A DNA stretch of 64,000 nt from Ptiloglossa arizonensis. Lineage: Eukaryota; Arthropoda; Insecta; Hymenoptera; Colletidae. The translations under genes and the position numbers were made by a program. Under the pieces are notes generated by a model. It worked only from the letters and a program-made list of their open reading frames with translations. It was not told the DNA's origin and did no database searches. The stretch is from contig NW_027478595.1 of the NCBI RefSeq assembly GCF_051014685.1, forward strand, positions 124,001-188,000, read 5' to 3'. Below, one piece after another: positions 31,101 through 46,440 of the stretch (position 1 is its first letter; every line of letters begins with the position of its first letter).

Positions 31101-34100
31101 TTATACCTTTTAAGTTATTCGTTATACGTTCTTCGTTACGCGTTATACGTTATACGTTATACGTTATACGTTATACGTTATACGTTATACGTTATACGAT
31201 ATACGTTATACGTTATACGTCGTACGTTATACGTTATACGTTGTACGTTATTAGTTATACGTTATACGTTATACGTTATACGTTATACGTTATACGTTAT
31301 ACGTTATACGTTATACGTTATACGTTATACGTTATACGTTATACGTTATACGTTATACGTTATACGTTATACGTTATACGTTATACGTTATACGTTGTGC
31401 GTTATACGTTATACGTTATACGTTATACGTTATACGTTATACGTTATACGTTATACGTTGTGCGTTATACGTTATACGTCATACGTCATAGGTTATACGA
31501 TACACGTTATACCTTATACGTAATACGTAATACGTTATACGTTTTACGTTATTCGTTATACGTTCTTCGTTACGCGTTATACGTTATACGTTATACGTTA
31601 TACGTTTTACGTTATACCTTATACGATATACGTTATACGTTATCCGTTATACGTTATAGGTTATACGTTATACGTTATGCGTTATACGTTATACGTTATA
31701 CGTTATACGTTATACGTTATACGTTATACGTTATACGTTATACGTTATACGTTATACGTTATACGTTATACGTTATACGTTATACGTTATACGTTATACG
31801 TTATACGTTATACGTTATACGTTGTACGTTATACGTTGTACGTTATACGTTATACGTTATACGTTATACGTTATACGTTATACGTTATACGTTATACGTT
31901 ATACGTTATACGTTATACGTTAGTCGTTATACGTTATACGTTATACGTTATACGTCATACGTTATACGTTATACGTTATACGTTATACGTTATACGTTAT
32001 ACGTTATACGTTATACGTTATACGTTATACGTTATACGTTATACGTTATACGTTATACGTAATACGTTATACGTTATACGTTATACGTTATACGTTATAC
32101 GTTATACGTTATGCGTTACACGCTATACGTTATACGTTATACGTCATACGTTATACGTTATACGTTATACGTAATGCGTTATACGTTATACGTTCTGCGT
32201 TATACGTTGTACGTTATACGTTATGCTTTACACGTTGTACCTTATACGTTATACGTTATACGTTGTACGTTATACGTTATACGTCGTACGTTATACGTTA
32301 TACGTTGTACGTTATAAGTTATACGTTATACGTTATACGTTATACGTTATACGTTATACGTTATACGTTATACGTTATACGTTATACGTTATAAGTTATA
32401 CGTAATACGTTATACGTTATACGTTATACGTTATACGTTATACGTTATACGTTATACGTTATACGTTATACGTTATACGTTATACGTTATACGTTATACG
32501 TTATACGTTATACGTTATACGTTATACGTTATACGTTATAAGTTATACGTAATACGTAATACGTTATACGTTATACGTTATACGTTATACGTTATACGTT
32601 ATACGCTATACGTTGTGCGTTATACGTTATACGTCATACGTCATAGGTTATAAGATACACGTTATATGTTATACGTAATATGTAATACGTTATACGTTAT
32701 ACGTTATACGTTATACGTTATACGTTATACGTTATACGTTATACGTTATACGTTATACGTTATACGTTATACGTTATACGTTATACGTTATACGTTATAC
32801 GTTATACGTTATACGTTATACGTTATACGTTATACGTTATACGTTATACGTTATACGTAATACGTTATGCGTTATACGTTATACGTTATACGTTATACGT
32901 TATACGTTATACGTTATGCGTTATACGTTATGCGTTATACGTTATGCGTTATACGTTATACGTTATACGTTATACGTTATACGTTACACGTTATACGTTA
33001 CACGTTATACGTTATACGTTATACGTTATACGTTATACGTTATACGTTATACGTTATACGTTATACGTTATACGTTATACGTTATACGTTATACGTTATA
33101 CGTTATACGTTATACGTTATACGTTATACGTTATACGTTATACGTTATACGTTATACGTTATACGTTATACGTTATAAGTTATACGTAATACGTTATACG
33201 TTATACGTTATACGTTATACGTTATGCGTTATACGTTATACGTTATACGTTACACGCTATACGTTATACGTTATACGTCATACGTTATACGTTATACGTT
33301 ATACGTTATGCGTTATACGTTATACGTTCTGCGTTATACGTTGTACGTTATACGTTATGCTTTACACGTTGTACGTTATACGTTATACGTTATACGTTGT
33401 ACGTTATACGTTATACGTCGTACGTTATACGTTATACGTTGTACGTTATAAGTTATACGTTATACGTTATACGTTATACGTTATACGTTATACGTTACAC
33501 GTTATACGTTATACGTTATACGTTATACGTTATACGTTATACGTTATACGTTATAAGTTATACGTTATGCGTCATAGGTTATACGATACACGTTATATGT
33601 TATACGTAATATGTAATACGTTATACGTTTTACGTTATTCGTTATACGTTCTTCGTTACGCGTTATACGTTATACGTTATACGTTATACGTTATACGTTA
33701 TATCTTATACGATATACGTTATACGTTATCCGTTATACGTTATAGGTTATACGTTATACGTTATGCGTTATACGTTATACGTTATACGTTATACGTTGTA
33801 CGTTATACGTTATACGTTATACGTTATAAGTTATACGTAATACGTTATACGTTATACGTTATACGTTATACGTTCTACGTTATACGTTGTACGTTATACG
33901 TTATAAGTTATACGTTATAAGTTATACGTTATACGTTATACGTTAGACGTTATACGTTATACGTTATACGTTATACGTTATACGTTATACGTTACACGTT
34001 ATACGTTATACGTTATACGTTACACGTTATACGTTATACGTTATACGTTATACGTTATACGTTATACGTTATACGTTATAAGTTATACGTTATGCGTTAT

Positions 34101-37100
34101 ACGTTATACGTTATGCGTTATACGTTGTACGTTATACGTTATGCTTTACACGTTGTACGTTATACGTTATACTTTATACGTTGTACGTTATACGTTATAC
34201 GTCGTACGTTATACGTTATACGTTGTACGTTATACGTTATACGTTATACCTTTTAAGTTATTCGTTATACGTTCTTCGTTACGCGTTATACGTTATACGT
34301 TATACGTTATACGTTATACGTTATACGTTATACGTTATACGATATACGTTATACGTTATACGTTATACGTTATAAGTTATACGTTATACGTTATACGTTA
34401 TACGTTATACGTTATACGTTATACGTTATACGTTATACGTTATACGTTATACGTTATACGTTATACGTTATACGTTATACGTTATACGTTATACGTTATA
34501 CGTTATACGTTATACGTTATACGTTATACGTTATACGTTATACGTTATACGTTATACGTTATACTTTATACGTTATACGTTATACGTTATACGTTATACG
34601 TTATACGTTATACGTTATACGTTATACGTAATACGTTATGCGTTATACGTTATACGTTATACGTTATACGTTATACGTTATACGTTATAAGTTATACGTA
34701 ATACGTTATACGTTATACGTTATACGTTATACGTTCTACGTTATACGTTGTACGTTATACGTTATAAGTTATACGTTATAAGTTATACGTTATACGTTAT
34801 ACGTTAGACGTTATACGTTATACGTCATACGTTATACGTTATACGTTATACGTTATACGTTATACGTTACACGTTATACGTTACACGTTATACGTTATAC
34901 GTTATACGTTATACGTTATACGTTATACGTTATACGTTATACGTTATGCGTTATACGTTATACGTTATACGTTATACGTTATACGTTATACGTTATACGT
35001 TATACGTTATACGTTATACGCTATACGTTGTGCGTTATACGTTATACGTCATACGTCATAGGTTATACGATACACGTTATATGTTATACGTAATATGTAA
35101 TACGTTATACGTTTTACGTTATTCGTTATACGTTCTTCGTTACGCGTTATACGTTATACGTTATACGTTATACGTTATACGTTATATCTTATACGATATA
35201 CGTTATACGTTATCCGTTATACGTTATAGGTTATACGTTATACGTTATGCGTTATACGTTATACGTTATACGTTGTACGTTATACGTTATACGTTATACG
35301 TTATACGTTATACGTTACACGTTATACGTTATACGTTATACGTTATACGTTATACGTTATACGTTATACGTTATACGTTATACGTTATACGTTATACGTT
35401 ATACGTTATACGTTATACGTTATACGTTATACGTTATACGTTATACGTTATACGTTATACGTTATACGTTATACGCTATACGTTGTGCGTTATACGTTAT
35501 ACGTCATACGTCATAGGTTATACGATACACGTTATATGTTATACGTAATATGTAATACGTTATACGTTATACGTTATACGTTACACGTTATACGTTATAC
35601 GTTATACGTTATACGTTATACGTTATACGTTATACGTTATACGTTATACGTTATACGTTATACGTTATACGTTATACGTTATACGTTATACGTAATACGT
35701 TATGCGTTATACGTTATACGTTATACGTTATACGTTATACGTTATACGTTATAAGTTATACGTAATACGTTATACGTTATACGTTATACGTTATACGTTA
35801 TACGTTATACGTTATAAGTTATACGTTATACGTTATACGTTATACGTTATACGTTATACGTCATACGTTATACGTTATACGTTATACGTTATACGTTATA
35901 CGTTATACGTTATACGTTATACGTTATACGTTATACGTTATACGTTATGCGTTATACGTTATGCGTTATACGTTATACGTTATACGTTATACGTTATACG
36001 TTACACGTTATACGTTACACGTTATACGTTATACGTTATACGTTATACGTTATACGTTATACGTTATACGTTATACGTTATACGTTATACGTTATACGTT
36101 ATACGTTATACGTTATACGTTATACGTTATACGTTATACGTTATACGTTATACGTTATACGTTATACGTTATACGTTATACGTTATACGTTATAAGTTAT
36201 ACGTAATACGTTATACGTTATACGTTATACGTTATACGTTATACGTTATACGTTATACGTTACACGCTATACGTTATACGTTATACGTCATACGTTATAC
36301 GTTATACGTTATACGTTATGCGTTATACGTTATACGTTCTGCGTTATACGTTGTACGTTATACGTTAAGCTTTACACGTTGTACGTTATACGTTATACGT
36401 TATACGTTGTACGTTATACGTTATACGTTATACGTTATACGTTATACGTTATACGTTATACGTTATACTTTATACGTTATACGTTATACGTTATACGTTA
36501 TACGTTATACGTAATACGTTATGCGTTATACGTTATACGTTATACGTTATACGTTATACGTTATACGTTATACGTTATACGTTATACGTTATACGTTATA
36601 CGTTATACGTTATACGTTATACGTTATACGTTATACGTTATACGTTATACGTTATGCGTTATACGTTGTACGTTATACGTTATGCTTTCCACGTTGTACG
36701 TTATACGTTATACGTTATACGTTGTACGTTATACGTTATACGTCGTACGTTATACGTTATACGTTGTACGTTATAAGTTATACGTTATACGTTATACGTT
36801 ATACGTTATACGTTATACGTTATACGTTATACGTTATACGTTATACGTTATACGTTATACGTTATACGTTATACGTTATACGTTATACGTTATACGTTAT
36901 ACGTTATACGTTATACGTTATACGTTATACGTTATACGTTATACGTTATACGTTATACGTTATACGTTATACGTTATACGTTATACGTTATACGTTATAC
37001 GTTATACGTTATACGTTATACGTTATACGTTATACGTTATAAGTTATACGTAATACGTTATACGTTATACGTTATACGTCATACGTTATACGTTATACGT

Positions 37101-40100
37101 TATGCGTTATACGTTATACGTTATACGTTATACGTTATACGTTATACGTTATACGTTATACGATATACGTTATAGGTTATACGTTATACGTCATACGTTA
37201 TACGTTATACGTTATACGTTATACGTTATACGTTATACGTTATACGTTATACGTTATACGTTGTGCGTTATACGTTATACGTTATACGTTATACGTTATA
37301 CGTTATACGTTATACGTTATACGTTATACTTTATAAGTTATACTTTATAAGTTATACGTTATACGTTATACGTTATACGTTATACGTTATACGTTATACG
37401 TTATACGTAATACGTTATACTTTATAAGTTATACGTTATACGTTATACGTTATACGTTATACGTTATACGTTATACGTTATACGTTATACGTTATACGTT
37501 ATACGTTATACGTTATACGTTATACGTTATACGTTCTACGTTATACGTTATACGTTATACGTTATACGTTATTAGTTATACGTTATACGTTATACGTTAT
37601 ACGTTATACGTTATACGTTATACGTTATACGTTATACGTTATACGTTATACGTTATACGTTATACGTTATACGTTATACGTTATACGTTATACGTTATGC
37701 GTTATACGTTGTACGTTATACGTTATGCTTTACACTTTGTACGTTATACGTTATACGTTATACGTTGTACGTTATACGTTATACGTCGTACGTTATACGT
37801 TATACGTTGTACGTTATACGTTATACGTTATACCTTTTAAGTTATTCGTTATACGTTCTTCGTTACGCGTTATGCGTTATACGTTATACGTTATACGTTA
37901 TACGTTATACGTTATACGTTATACGATATACGCTATACGTTATACGTTATACGTTATAAGTTATACGTTATACGTTATACGTTATACGTTATACGTTATA
38001 CGTTATACGTTATACGTTATGCGTTATACGTTATACGTTATACGTTATACGTTATACGTTATACGTTATACGTTATACGTTATACGTTATACGTTATACG
38101 TTATACGTTATACGTTATACGTTATACGTTATACGTTATACGTTATACGTTATACGTTATACGTTATACGTTATACGTTATACGTTATACGTTATACGTT
38201 ATACGTTATACGTTATACTTTATAAGTTATACTTTATAAGTTATACGTTATACGTTATACGTTATACGTTATACGTTATACGTTATACGTTATACGTAAT
38301 ACGTTATACTTTATAAGTTATACGTTATACGTTATACGTTATACGTTATACGTTATACGTTATACGTAATACGTTATGCGTTATACGTTATACGTTATAC
38401 GTTATACGTTATACGTTATACGTTATAAGTTATACGTAATACGTTATGCGTTATACGTTATACGTTATACGTTATACGTTATACGTTATAAGTTATACGT
38501 AACACGTTATACGTTATACGTTATACGTTATACGTTATACGTTATACGTTATACGTTATACGTTATACGTTATACGTTATACGTTATACGTTATACTTTA
38601 TACGTTATACGTTATACGTTATACGTTATACGTTATACTTTATAAGTTATACTTTATAAGTTATACGTTATACGTTGTACGTTATACGTTATACGTTATA
38701 CGTTATACGTTATACGTAATACGTTATACTTTATAAGTTATACGTTATACGTTATACGTTATACGTTATACGATATATGTTATACGTTATCCGTTATACG
38801 TTATACGTTATACGTTATACGTTATGCGTTATACGTTATACGTTATACGTTATACGTTGTACGTTATACGTTATACGTTATACGTCATACGTCATAGGTT
38901 ATACGATACACGTTATACGTTATACGTTATACGTTATACGTTATACGTTATACGTTATACGTTATACGTTATACGTTATACGTTATACGTTATACTTTAT
39001 AAGTTATACTTTATAAGTTATACGCTATACGTTATACGTTATACGTTATACGTTATACGTTATACGTTATACGTTATAGGTTATACGTTACACGTTATAC
39101 GTTATACGTTATACGTTATTGGTTATACTTTATACGTTATACGTTATACGTTATACGTTATACGTTATACGTTGTGCGTTATACGTTATACGTCATACGT
39201 CATAGGTTATTCGATACACGTTATACGTTATACGTAATATGTAATACGTTATACGTTTTACGTTATTCGTTATACGTTCTTCGTTACGCGTTATACGTCA
39301 TACGTTATACGTTATACGTTATACGTTATACCTTATACGATATACGTTAAACGTTATCCGTTATACGTTATGCGTTATACGTTATACGTTATACGTTATA
39401 CGTTGTACGTTATACGTTATACGTTATACGTTATAAGTTATACGTTATACGTTGTACGTTATACGTTATACGTTATACGTTATACGTTATACGTTACACG
39501 TTATACGTTATACGTTATACGTTATACGTTATTCGTTATACGTTATACGTTATACGTTATACGTTATTCGTTATACGTTATACGTTACACGTTATACGTT
39601 ATACGTTATACGTTATACGTTATACGTTATACGTTATAAGTTATACGTTATGCGTTATACGTTATACGTTATGCGTTATACGTTGTACGTTATACGTTAT
39701 GCTTTACACGTTATACGTTATACGTTATACGTTATACGTTGTACGTTATACGTTATACGTCGTACGTTATACGTTATATGTTGTACGTTATACGTTATAC
39801 GTTATACCTTTTAAGTTATTCGTTATACGTTCTTCGATACGCGTTATGCGTTATACGTTATACGTTATACGTTATACGTTATACGTTATACGTTATACGT
39901 TATACGATATACGTTATACGTTATACGTTATACGTTATACTTTATACGTTATACGTTGTACGTTATACGTTATACGTTATACATTATAGGTTATACGTAA
40001 TACGTTATGCGTTATACGTTATACGTTATACGTTATACGTTATACGTTATAAGTTATACGTAATACGTTATACGTTATACGTTATACGTTACACGCTATA

Positions 40101-40610
40101 CGTTATACGTTATACGTCATACGTTATACGTTATACGTTATACGTTATGCGTTATACGTTATACGTTCTGCGTTATACGTTATACGTTATACGTTATACG
40201 TTATAAGATATACGTAATACGTTATACGTTATACGTTATACGTTACACGCTATACGTTATACGTTATACGTCATACGTTATACGTTATACGTTATACGTT
40301 ATACGTTATACGTTATACGTAATACGTTATACGTTATACGTTATACGTTATACGTTATGCGTTATACGTTATGCGTTATACGTTATACGTTATACGTTAT
40401 ACGATATACGTTATACGTTATACGTTATACGCTATAAGTTATACGTTATACGTTATACGTTATACGTTATACGTTATACGTTATACGTAATACGTTATAC
40501 GTAATACGTTATACGTTATACGTTATACGTTACACGCTATACGTTATACGTTATACGTAATACGTTATACGTTATACGTTATACGTTATACGTAATACGT
40601 TATACGTTAT

Positions 40611-43578
40611 ACGGTATACGTTATACGTTATGCGTTATACGTTATGCGTTATACGTTATACGTTATACGTTATACGTTATACGTTATACGTTATACGTTA
40701 TACGTTATACGTTATACGTTATACGTTATACGTTATACGTTATACGTTATACGTTATACGTTATACGTTATACGTTATACGTTATACGTTATACGTTATA
40801 CGTTATACGTTATACGTTATACGTTATACTTTATAAGTTATACTTTATAAGTTATACGTTATACGTTATACGTTATACGTTATACGTTATACGTTATACG
40901 TTATACGTTATACGTTATACGTTATACGTTATACGTTATACGTTATACGTTATACGTTATACGTTATACGTTATACGTTATACGTTATACGTTATACGTT
41001 ATACGTTATACGTTATACGTAATACGTTATACTTTATAAGTTATACGTTATACGTTATACGTTATACGTTATACGTTATACGTTATACGTAATACGTTAT
41101 ACGTTATACGTTATACGTTATACGTTATACGTTATACGTTATACGTTATACCTTTTAAGTTATTCGTTATACGTTCTTCGTTACGCGTTATGCGTTATAC
41201 GTTATACGTTATACGTTATACGTTATACGTTATACGATATACGTTATACGTTATACGTTATACGTTATAAGTTATACGTTATACGTTATACGTTATACGT
41301 TATACGTTATACGTTATACGTAATACGTTATACGTAATACGTTATACGTTATACGTTATACGTTACACGCTATACGTTATACGTTATACGTCATACGTTA
41401 TACGTTATACGTTATAAGTTATACGTTATGCGTTATACGTTATACGTTATGCGTTATACGTTGTACGTTATACGTTATGCTTTACACGTTGTACGTTATA
41501 CGTTATACGTTATACGTTGTACGTTATACGTTATACGTCGTACGTTATACGTTATACGTTGTACGTTATACGTTATACGTTATACCTTTTAAGTTATTCG
41601 TTATACGTTCTTCGTTACGCGTTATGCGTTATACGTTACACGTTATACGTTATACGTTATACGTTATACGATATACGTTATACGTTATACGTTATACGTT
41701 ATAAGTTATACGTTATACGTTATACGTTATACGTTATACGTTATACGTTATACGTAATACGTTATACGTTATACGTTATACGTTATACGTTATACGTTAT
41801 ACGTTATACGTTATACGTTATACGTTATACGTTATACGTTATACGTTATACGTTATACGTTATACGTTATACGTTATACGTTATACGTTATACGTTATAC
41901 GTTATACTTTATACGTTATAGGTTATACGTAATACGTTATGCGTTATACGTTATACGTTATACGTTATACGTTATACGTTATAAGATATACGTAATACGT
42001 TATACGTTATACGTTATACGTTACACGCTATACGTTATACGTTATACGTCATACGTTATACGTTATACGTTATACGTTATGCGTTATACGTTATACGTTC
42101 TGCGTTATACGTTGTACGTTATACGTTATGCTTTACACGTTGTACGTTATACGTTATACGTTATACGTTGTACGTTATACGTTATACGTCGTACGTTATA
42201 CGTTATACGTTATACGTTATACGTTATACGTTATACGTTATACGTTATACGTTATACGTTATACGTTATACGTTATACGTTATACGTTATACGTTATACG
42301 TTATACGTTATACTTTATACGTTATACGTTATACGTTATACGTTATACGTTATACGTTATACGTTATACGTTATACGTAATACGTTATGCGTTATACGTT
42401 ATACGTTATACGTTATACGTTATACGATATAAGTTATACGTAATACGTTATACGTTATACGTTATACGTTACACGCTATACGTTATACGTTATACGTCAT
42501 ACGTTATACGTTATACGTTATACGTTATGCGTTATACGTTATACGTTCTGCGTTATACGTTGTACGTTATACGTTATGCTTTAGACGTTGTACGTTATAC
42601 GTTATACGTTATACGTTGTACGTTATACGTTATACGTCGTACGTTATACGTTACACGTTTTACGTTATACGTTATACGTTATACGTTATACGTTATACGT
42701 TATACGTTATACGTTATACGTTATACGTTATACGTTATACGTTATACGTTATACGTTATACGTTATACGTTATACGTTATACGTTATACGTTATACGTTA
42801 TACGTTATACGTTATACGTTATACGTTATACGTTATACGTTATACGTTATACGTTATACGTTATACGTTATACGTTATACGTTATACGTTATAAGTTATA
42901 CGTAATACGTTATACGTTATACGTTATACGTTACACGCTATACGTTATACGTTATACGTCATACGTTATACGTTATACGTTATACGTTATGCGTTATACG
43001 TTATACGTTCTGCGTTATACGTTGTACGTTATACGTTATGCTTTACACGTTGTACGTTATACGTTATACGTTATACGTTGTACGTTATACGTTATACGTC
43101 GTACGTTATACGTTATACGTTATACGTTATACGTTATACGTTATACGTTATACGTTGTACGTTATACGTTGTACGTTATACGTTATACGTCATACGTTAT
43201 ACGTTATACGTCATACGTTATACGTTATACGTTATACGTTATACGTTATACGTTATACGTTATACGTTATACGTTATACGTTATACGTTATACGTTATAC
43301 GTTATACGTCATACGTGTTACGTTATACGTTATACGTTATACGTTATACGTTATACGCTACACGTTATACGTTATACGTTATACGTTATAAGTTATACGT
43401 AATACGTTATACGTTATACGCTATACGTTACACGTTATACGTTATACGTTATACGTTACACGTTATACGTTATACGTTATACGTTATACGTTATACGTTA
43501 TACGTTATACGTTATACGTTATACGTTATACGTTATACGTTATACGTTATACGTTATACGTAATACGTTATACGTTAT
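40611..43578 (+). repeat. 2,968-bp tandem duplication, first copy
   Basis: A GGTATAC-containing landmark at 40,611 recurs at 43,579. Six further landmarks (40630, 41477, 41517, 42079, 42128, 42588) recur at exactly +2,968 (424 heptamers). From 43,038 onward the offset is 2,947, that is three heptamers fewer in the second copy. Rare units, including GCTTTAGACG at about 42,577 and GTGTTAC at about 43,316, are shared. Confidence 0.9.
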
Positions 43579-46440
43579 ACGGTATACGTTATACGTTATG
43601 CGTTATACGTTATGCGTTATACGTTATACGTTATACGTTATACGTTATACGTTATACGTTATACGTTATACGTTATACGTTATACGTTATACGTTATACG
43701 TTATACGTTATACGTTATACGTTATACGTTATACGTTATACGTTATACGTTATACGTTATACGTTATACGTTATACGTTATACGTTATACGTTATACTTT
43801 ATAAGTTATACTTTATAAGTTATACGTTATACGTTATACGTTATACGTTATACGTTATACGTTATACGTTATACGTTATACGTTATACGTTATACGTTAT
43901 ACGTTATACGTTATACGTTATACGTTATACGTTATACGTTATACGTTATACGTTATACGTTATACGTTATACGTTATACGTTATACGTAATACGTTATAC
44001 TTTATAAGTTATACGTTATACGTTATACGTTATACGTTATACGTTATACGTTATACGTAATACGTTATACGTTATACGTTATACGTTATACGTTATACGT
44101 TATACGTTATACGTTATACCTTTTAAGTTATTCGTTATACGTTCTTCGTTACGCGTTATGCGTTATACGTTATACGTTATACGTTATACGTTATACGTTA
44201 TACGATATACGTTATACGTTATACGTTATACGTTATAAGTTATACGTTATACGTTATACGTTATACGTTATACGTTATACGTTATACGTAATACGTTATA
44301 CGTAATACGTTATACGTTATACGTTATACGTTACACGCTATACGTTATACGTTATACGTCATACGTTATACGTTATACGTTATAAGTTATACGTTATGCG
44401 TTATACGTTATACGTTATGCGTTATACGTTGTACGTTATACGTTATGCTTTACACGTTGTACGTTATACGTTATACGTTATACGTTGTACGTTATACGTT
44501 ATACGTCGTACGTTATACGTTATACGTTGTACGTTATACGTTATACGTTATACCTTTTAAGTTATTCGTTATACGTTCTTCGTTACGCGTTATGCGTTAT
44601 ACGTTACACGTTATACGTTATACGTTATACGTTATACGATATACGTTATACGTTATACGTTATACGTTATAAGTTATACGTTATACGTTATACGTTATAC
44701 GTTATACGTTATACGTTATACGTAATACGTTATACGTTATACGTTATACGTTATACGTTATACGTTATACGTTATACGTTATACGTTATACGTTATACGT
44801 TATACGTTATACGTTATACGTTATACGTTATACGTTATACGTTATACGTTATACGTTATACGTTATACGTTATACTTTATACGTTATAGGTTATACGTAA
44901 TACGTTATGCGTTATACGTTATACGTTATACGTTATACGTTATACGTTATAAGATATACGTAATACGTTATACGTTATACGTTATACGTTACACGCTATA
45001 CGTTATACGTTATACGTCATACGTTATACGTTATACGTTATACGTTATGCGTTATACGTTATACGTTCTGCGTTATACGTTGTACGTTATACGTTATGCT
45101 TTACACGTTGTACGTTATACGTTATACGTTATACGTTGTACGTTATACGTTATACGTCGTACGTTATACGTTATACGTTATACGTTATACGTTATACGTT
45201 ATACGTTATACGTTATACGTTATACGTTATACGTTATACGTTATACGTTATACGTTATACGTTATACGTTATACTTTATACGTTATACGTTATACGTTAT
45301 ACGTTATACGTTATACGTTATACGTTATACGTTATACGTTATACGTAATACGTTATGCGTTATACGTTATACGTTATACGTTATACGTTATACGTTATAA
45401 GTTATACGTAATACGTTATACGTTATACGTTATACGTTACACGCTATACGTTATACGTTATACGTCATACGTTATACGTTATACGTTATACGTTATGCGT
45501 TATACGTTATACGTTCTGCGTTATACGTTGTACGTTATACGTTATGCTTTAGACGTTGTACGTTATACGTTATACGTTATACGTTGTACGTTATACGTTA
45601 TACGTCGTACGTTATACGTTACACGTTTTACGTTATACGTTATACGTTATACGTTATACGTTATACGTTATACGTTATACGTTATACGTTATACGTTATA
45701 CGTTATACGTTATACGTTATACGTTATACGTTATACGTTATACGTTATACGTTATACGTTATACGTTATACGTTATACGTTATACGTTATACGTTATACG
45801 TTATACGTTATACGTTATACGTTATACGTTATACGTTATAAGTTATACGTAATACGTTATACGTTATACGTTATACGTTACACGCTATACGTTATACGTT
45901 ATACGTCATACGTTATACGTTATACGTTATACGTTATGCGTTATACGTTATACGTTCTGCGTTATACGTTGTACGTTATACGTTATGCTTTACACGTTGT
46001 ACGTTATACGTTATACGTTATACGTTGTACGTTATACGTTATACGTCGTACGTTATACGTTATACGTTATACGTTATACGTTATACGTTATACGTTATAC
46101 GTTGTACGTTATACGTTGTACGTTATACGTTATACGTCATACGTTATACGTTATACGTCATACGTTATACGTTATACGTTATACGTTATACGTTATACGT
46201 TATACGTTATACGTTATACGTTATACGTTATACGTTATACGTTATACGTTATACGTCATACGTGTTACGTTATACGTTATACGTTATACGTTATACGTTA
46301 TACGCTACACGTTATACGTTATACGTTATACGTTATAAGTTATACGTAATACGTTATACGTTATACGCTATACGTTACACGTTATACGTTATACGTTATA
46401 CGTTACACGTTATACGTTATACGTTATACGTTATACGTTA
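43579..46440 (+). repeat. 2,968-bp tandem duplication, second copy
   Basis: This is the second copy of 40,611-43,578. It lacks 21 bp in the canonical run near 45,620-45,840, and it ends with a GTTTTAAG junction where the first copy runs on into canonical units. Near-identity of private variants implies a recent event. Confidence 0.9.

Larger units (their letters stand above)
25159..32400 (+). repeat. Subdomain B tandem HOR run (1,716 / 1,638 / 1,953 bp)
   Basis: The junction ATGCGTCATAGG starts at 25159, 26875, 28513, 30466 and, after a longer interval, 33567; an earlier one lies at 19545. Internal landmarks follow the same offsets: 27071 to 28709 to 30662 (1,638 and 1,953) and 27447 to 29085 to 31038. 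Copies differ by insertion or loss of whole runs of canonical units. Five of the six odd-length units of the left array lie in the first three copies. Confidence 0.75.
15571..37326 (+). repeat. Subdomain B: GTTATGC / GTTACAC / GTTGTAC domain
   Basis: The variant spectrum changes here. Paired GTTATGC units 14 bp apart, followed by paired GTTACAC units 14 bp apart, recur near 15,800, 16,822, 17,830, 18,985, 22,821, 24,543, 26,272, 32,930 and 35,947. GTTATAA followed by GTAATAC is frequent. A block with GTTCTGC, GTTGTAC and GCTTTACACG recurs near 19,411, 21,420, 23,270, 24,956, 26,671, 28,310, 30,060, 32,223 and 33,358. The A-type GTAGTAT cassette is absent. It was probably amplified separately from A. 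Confidence 0.75.
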
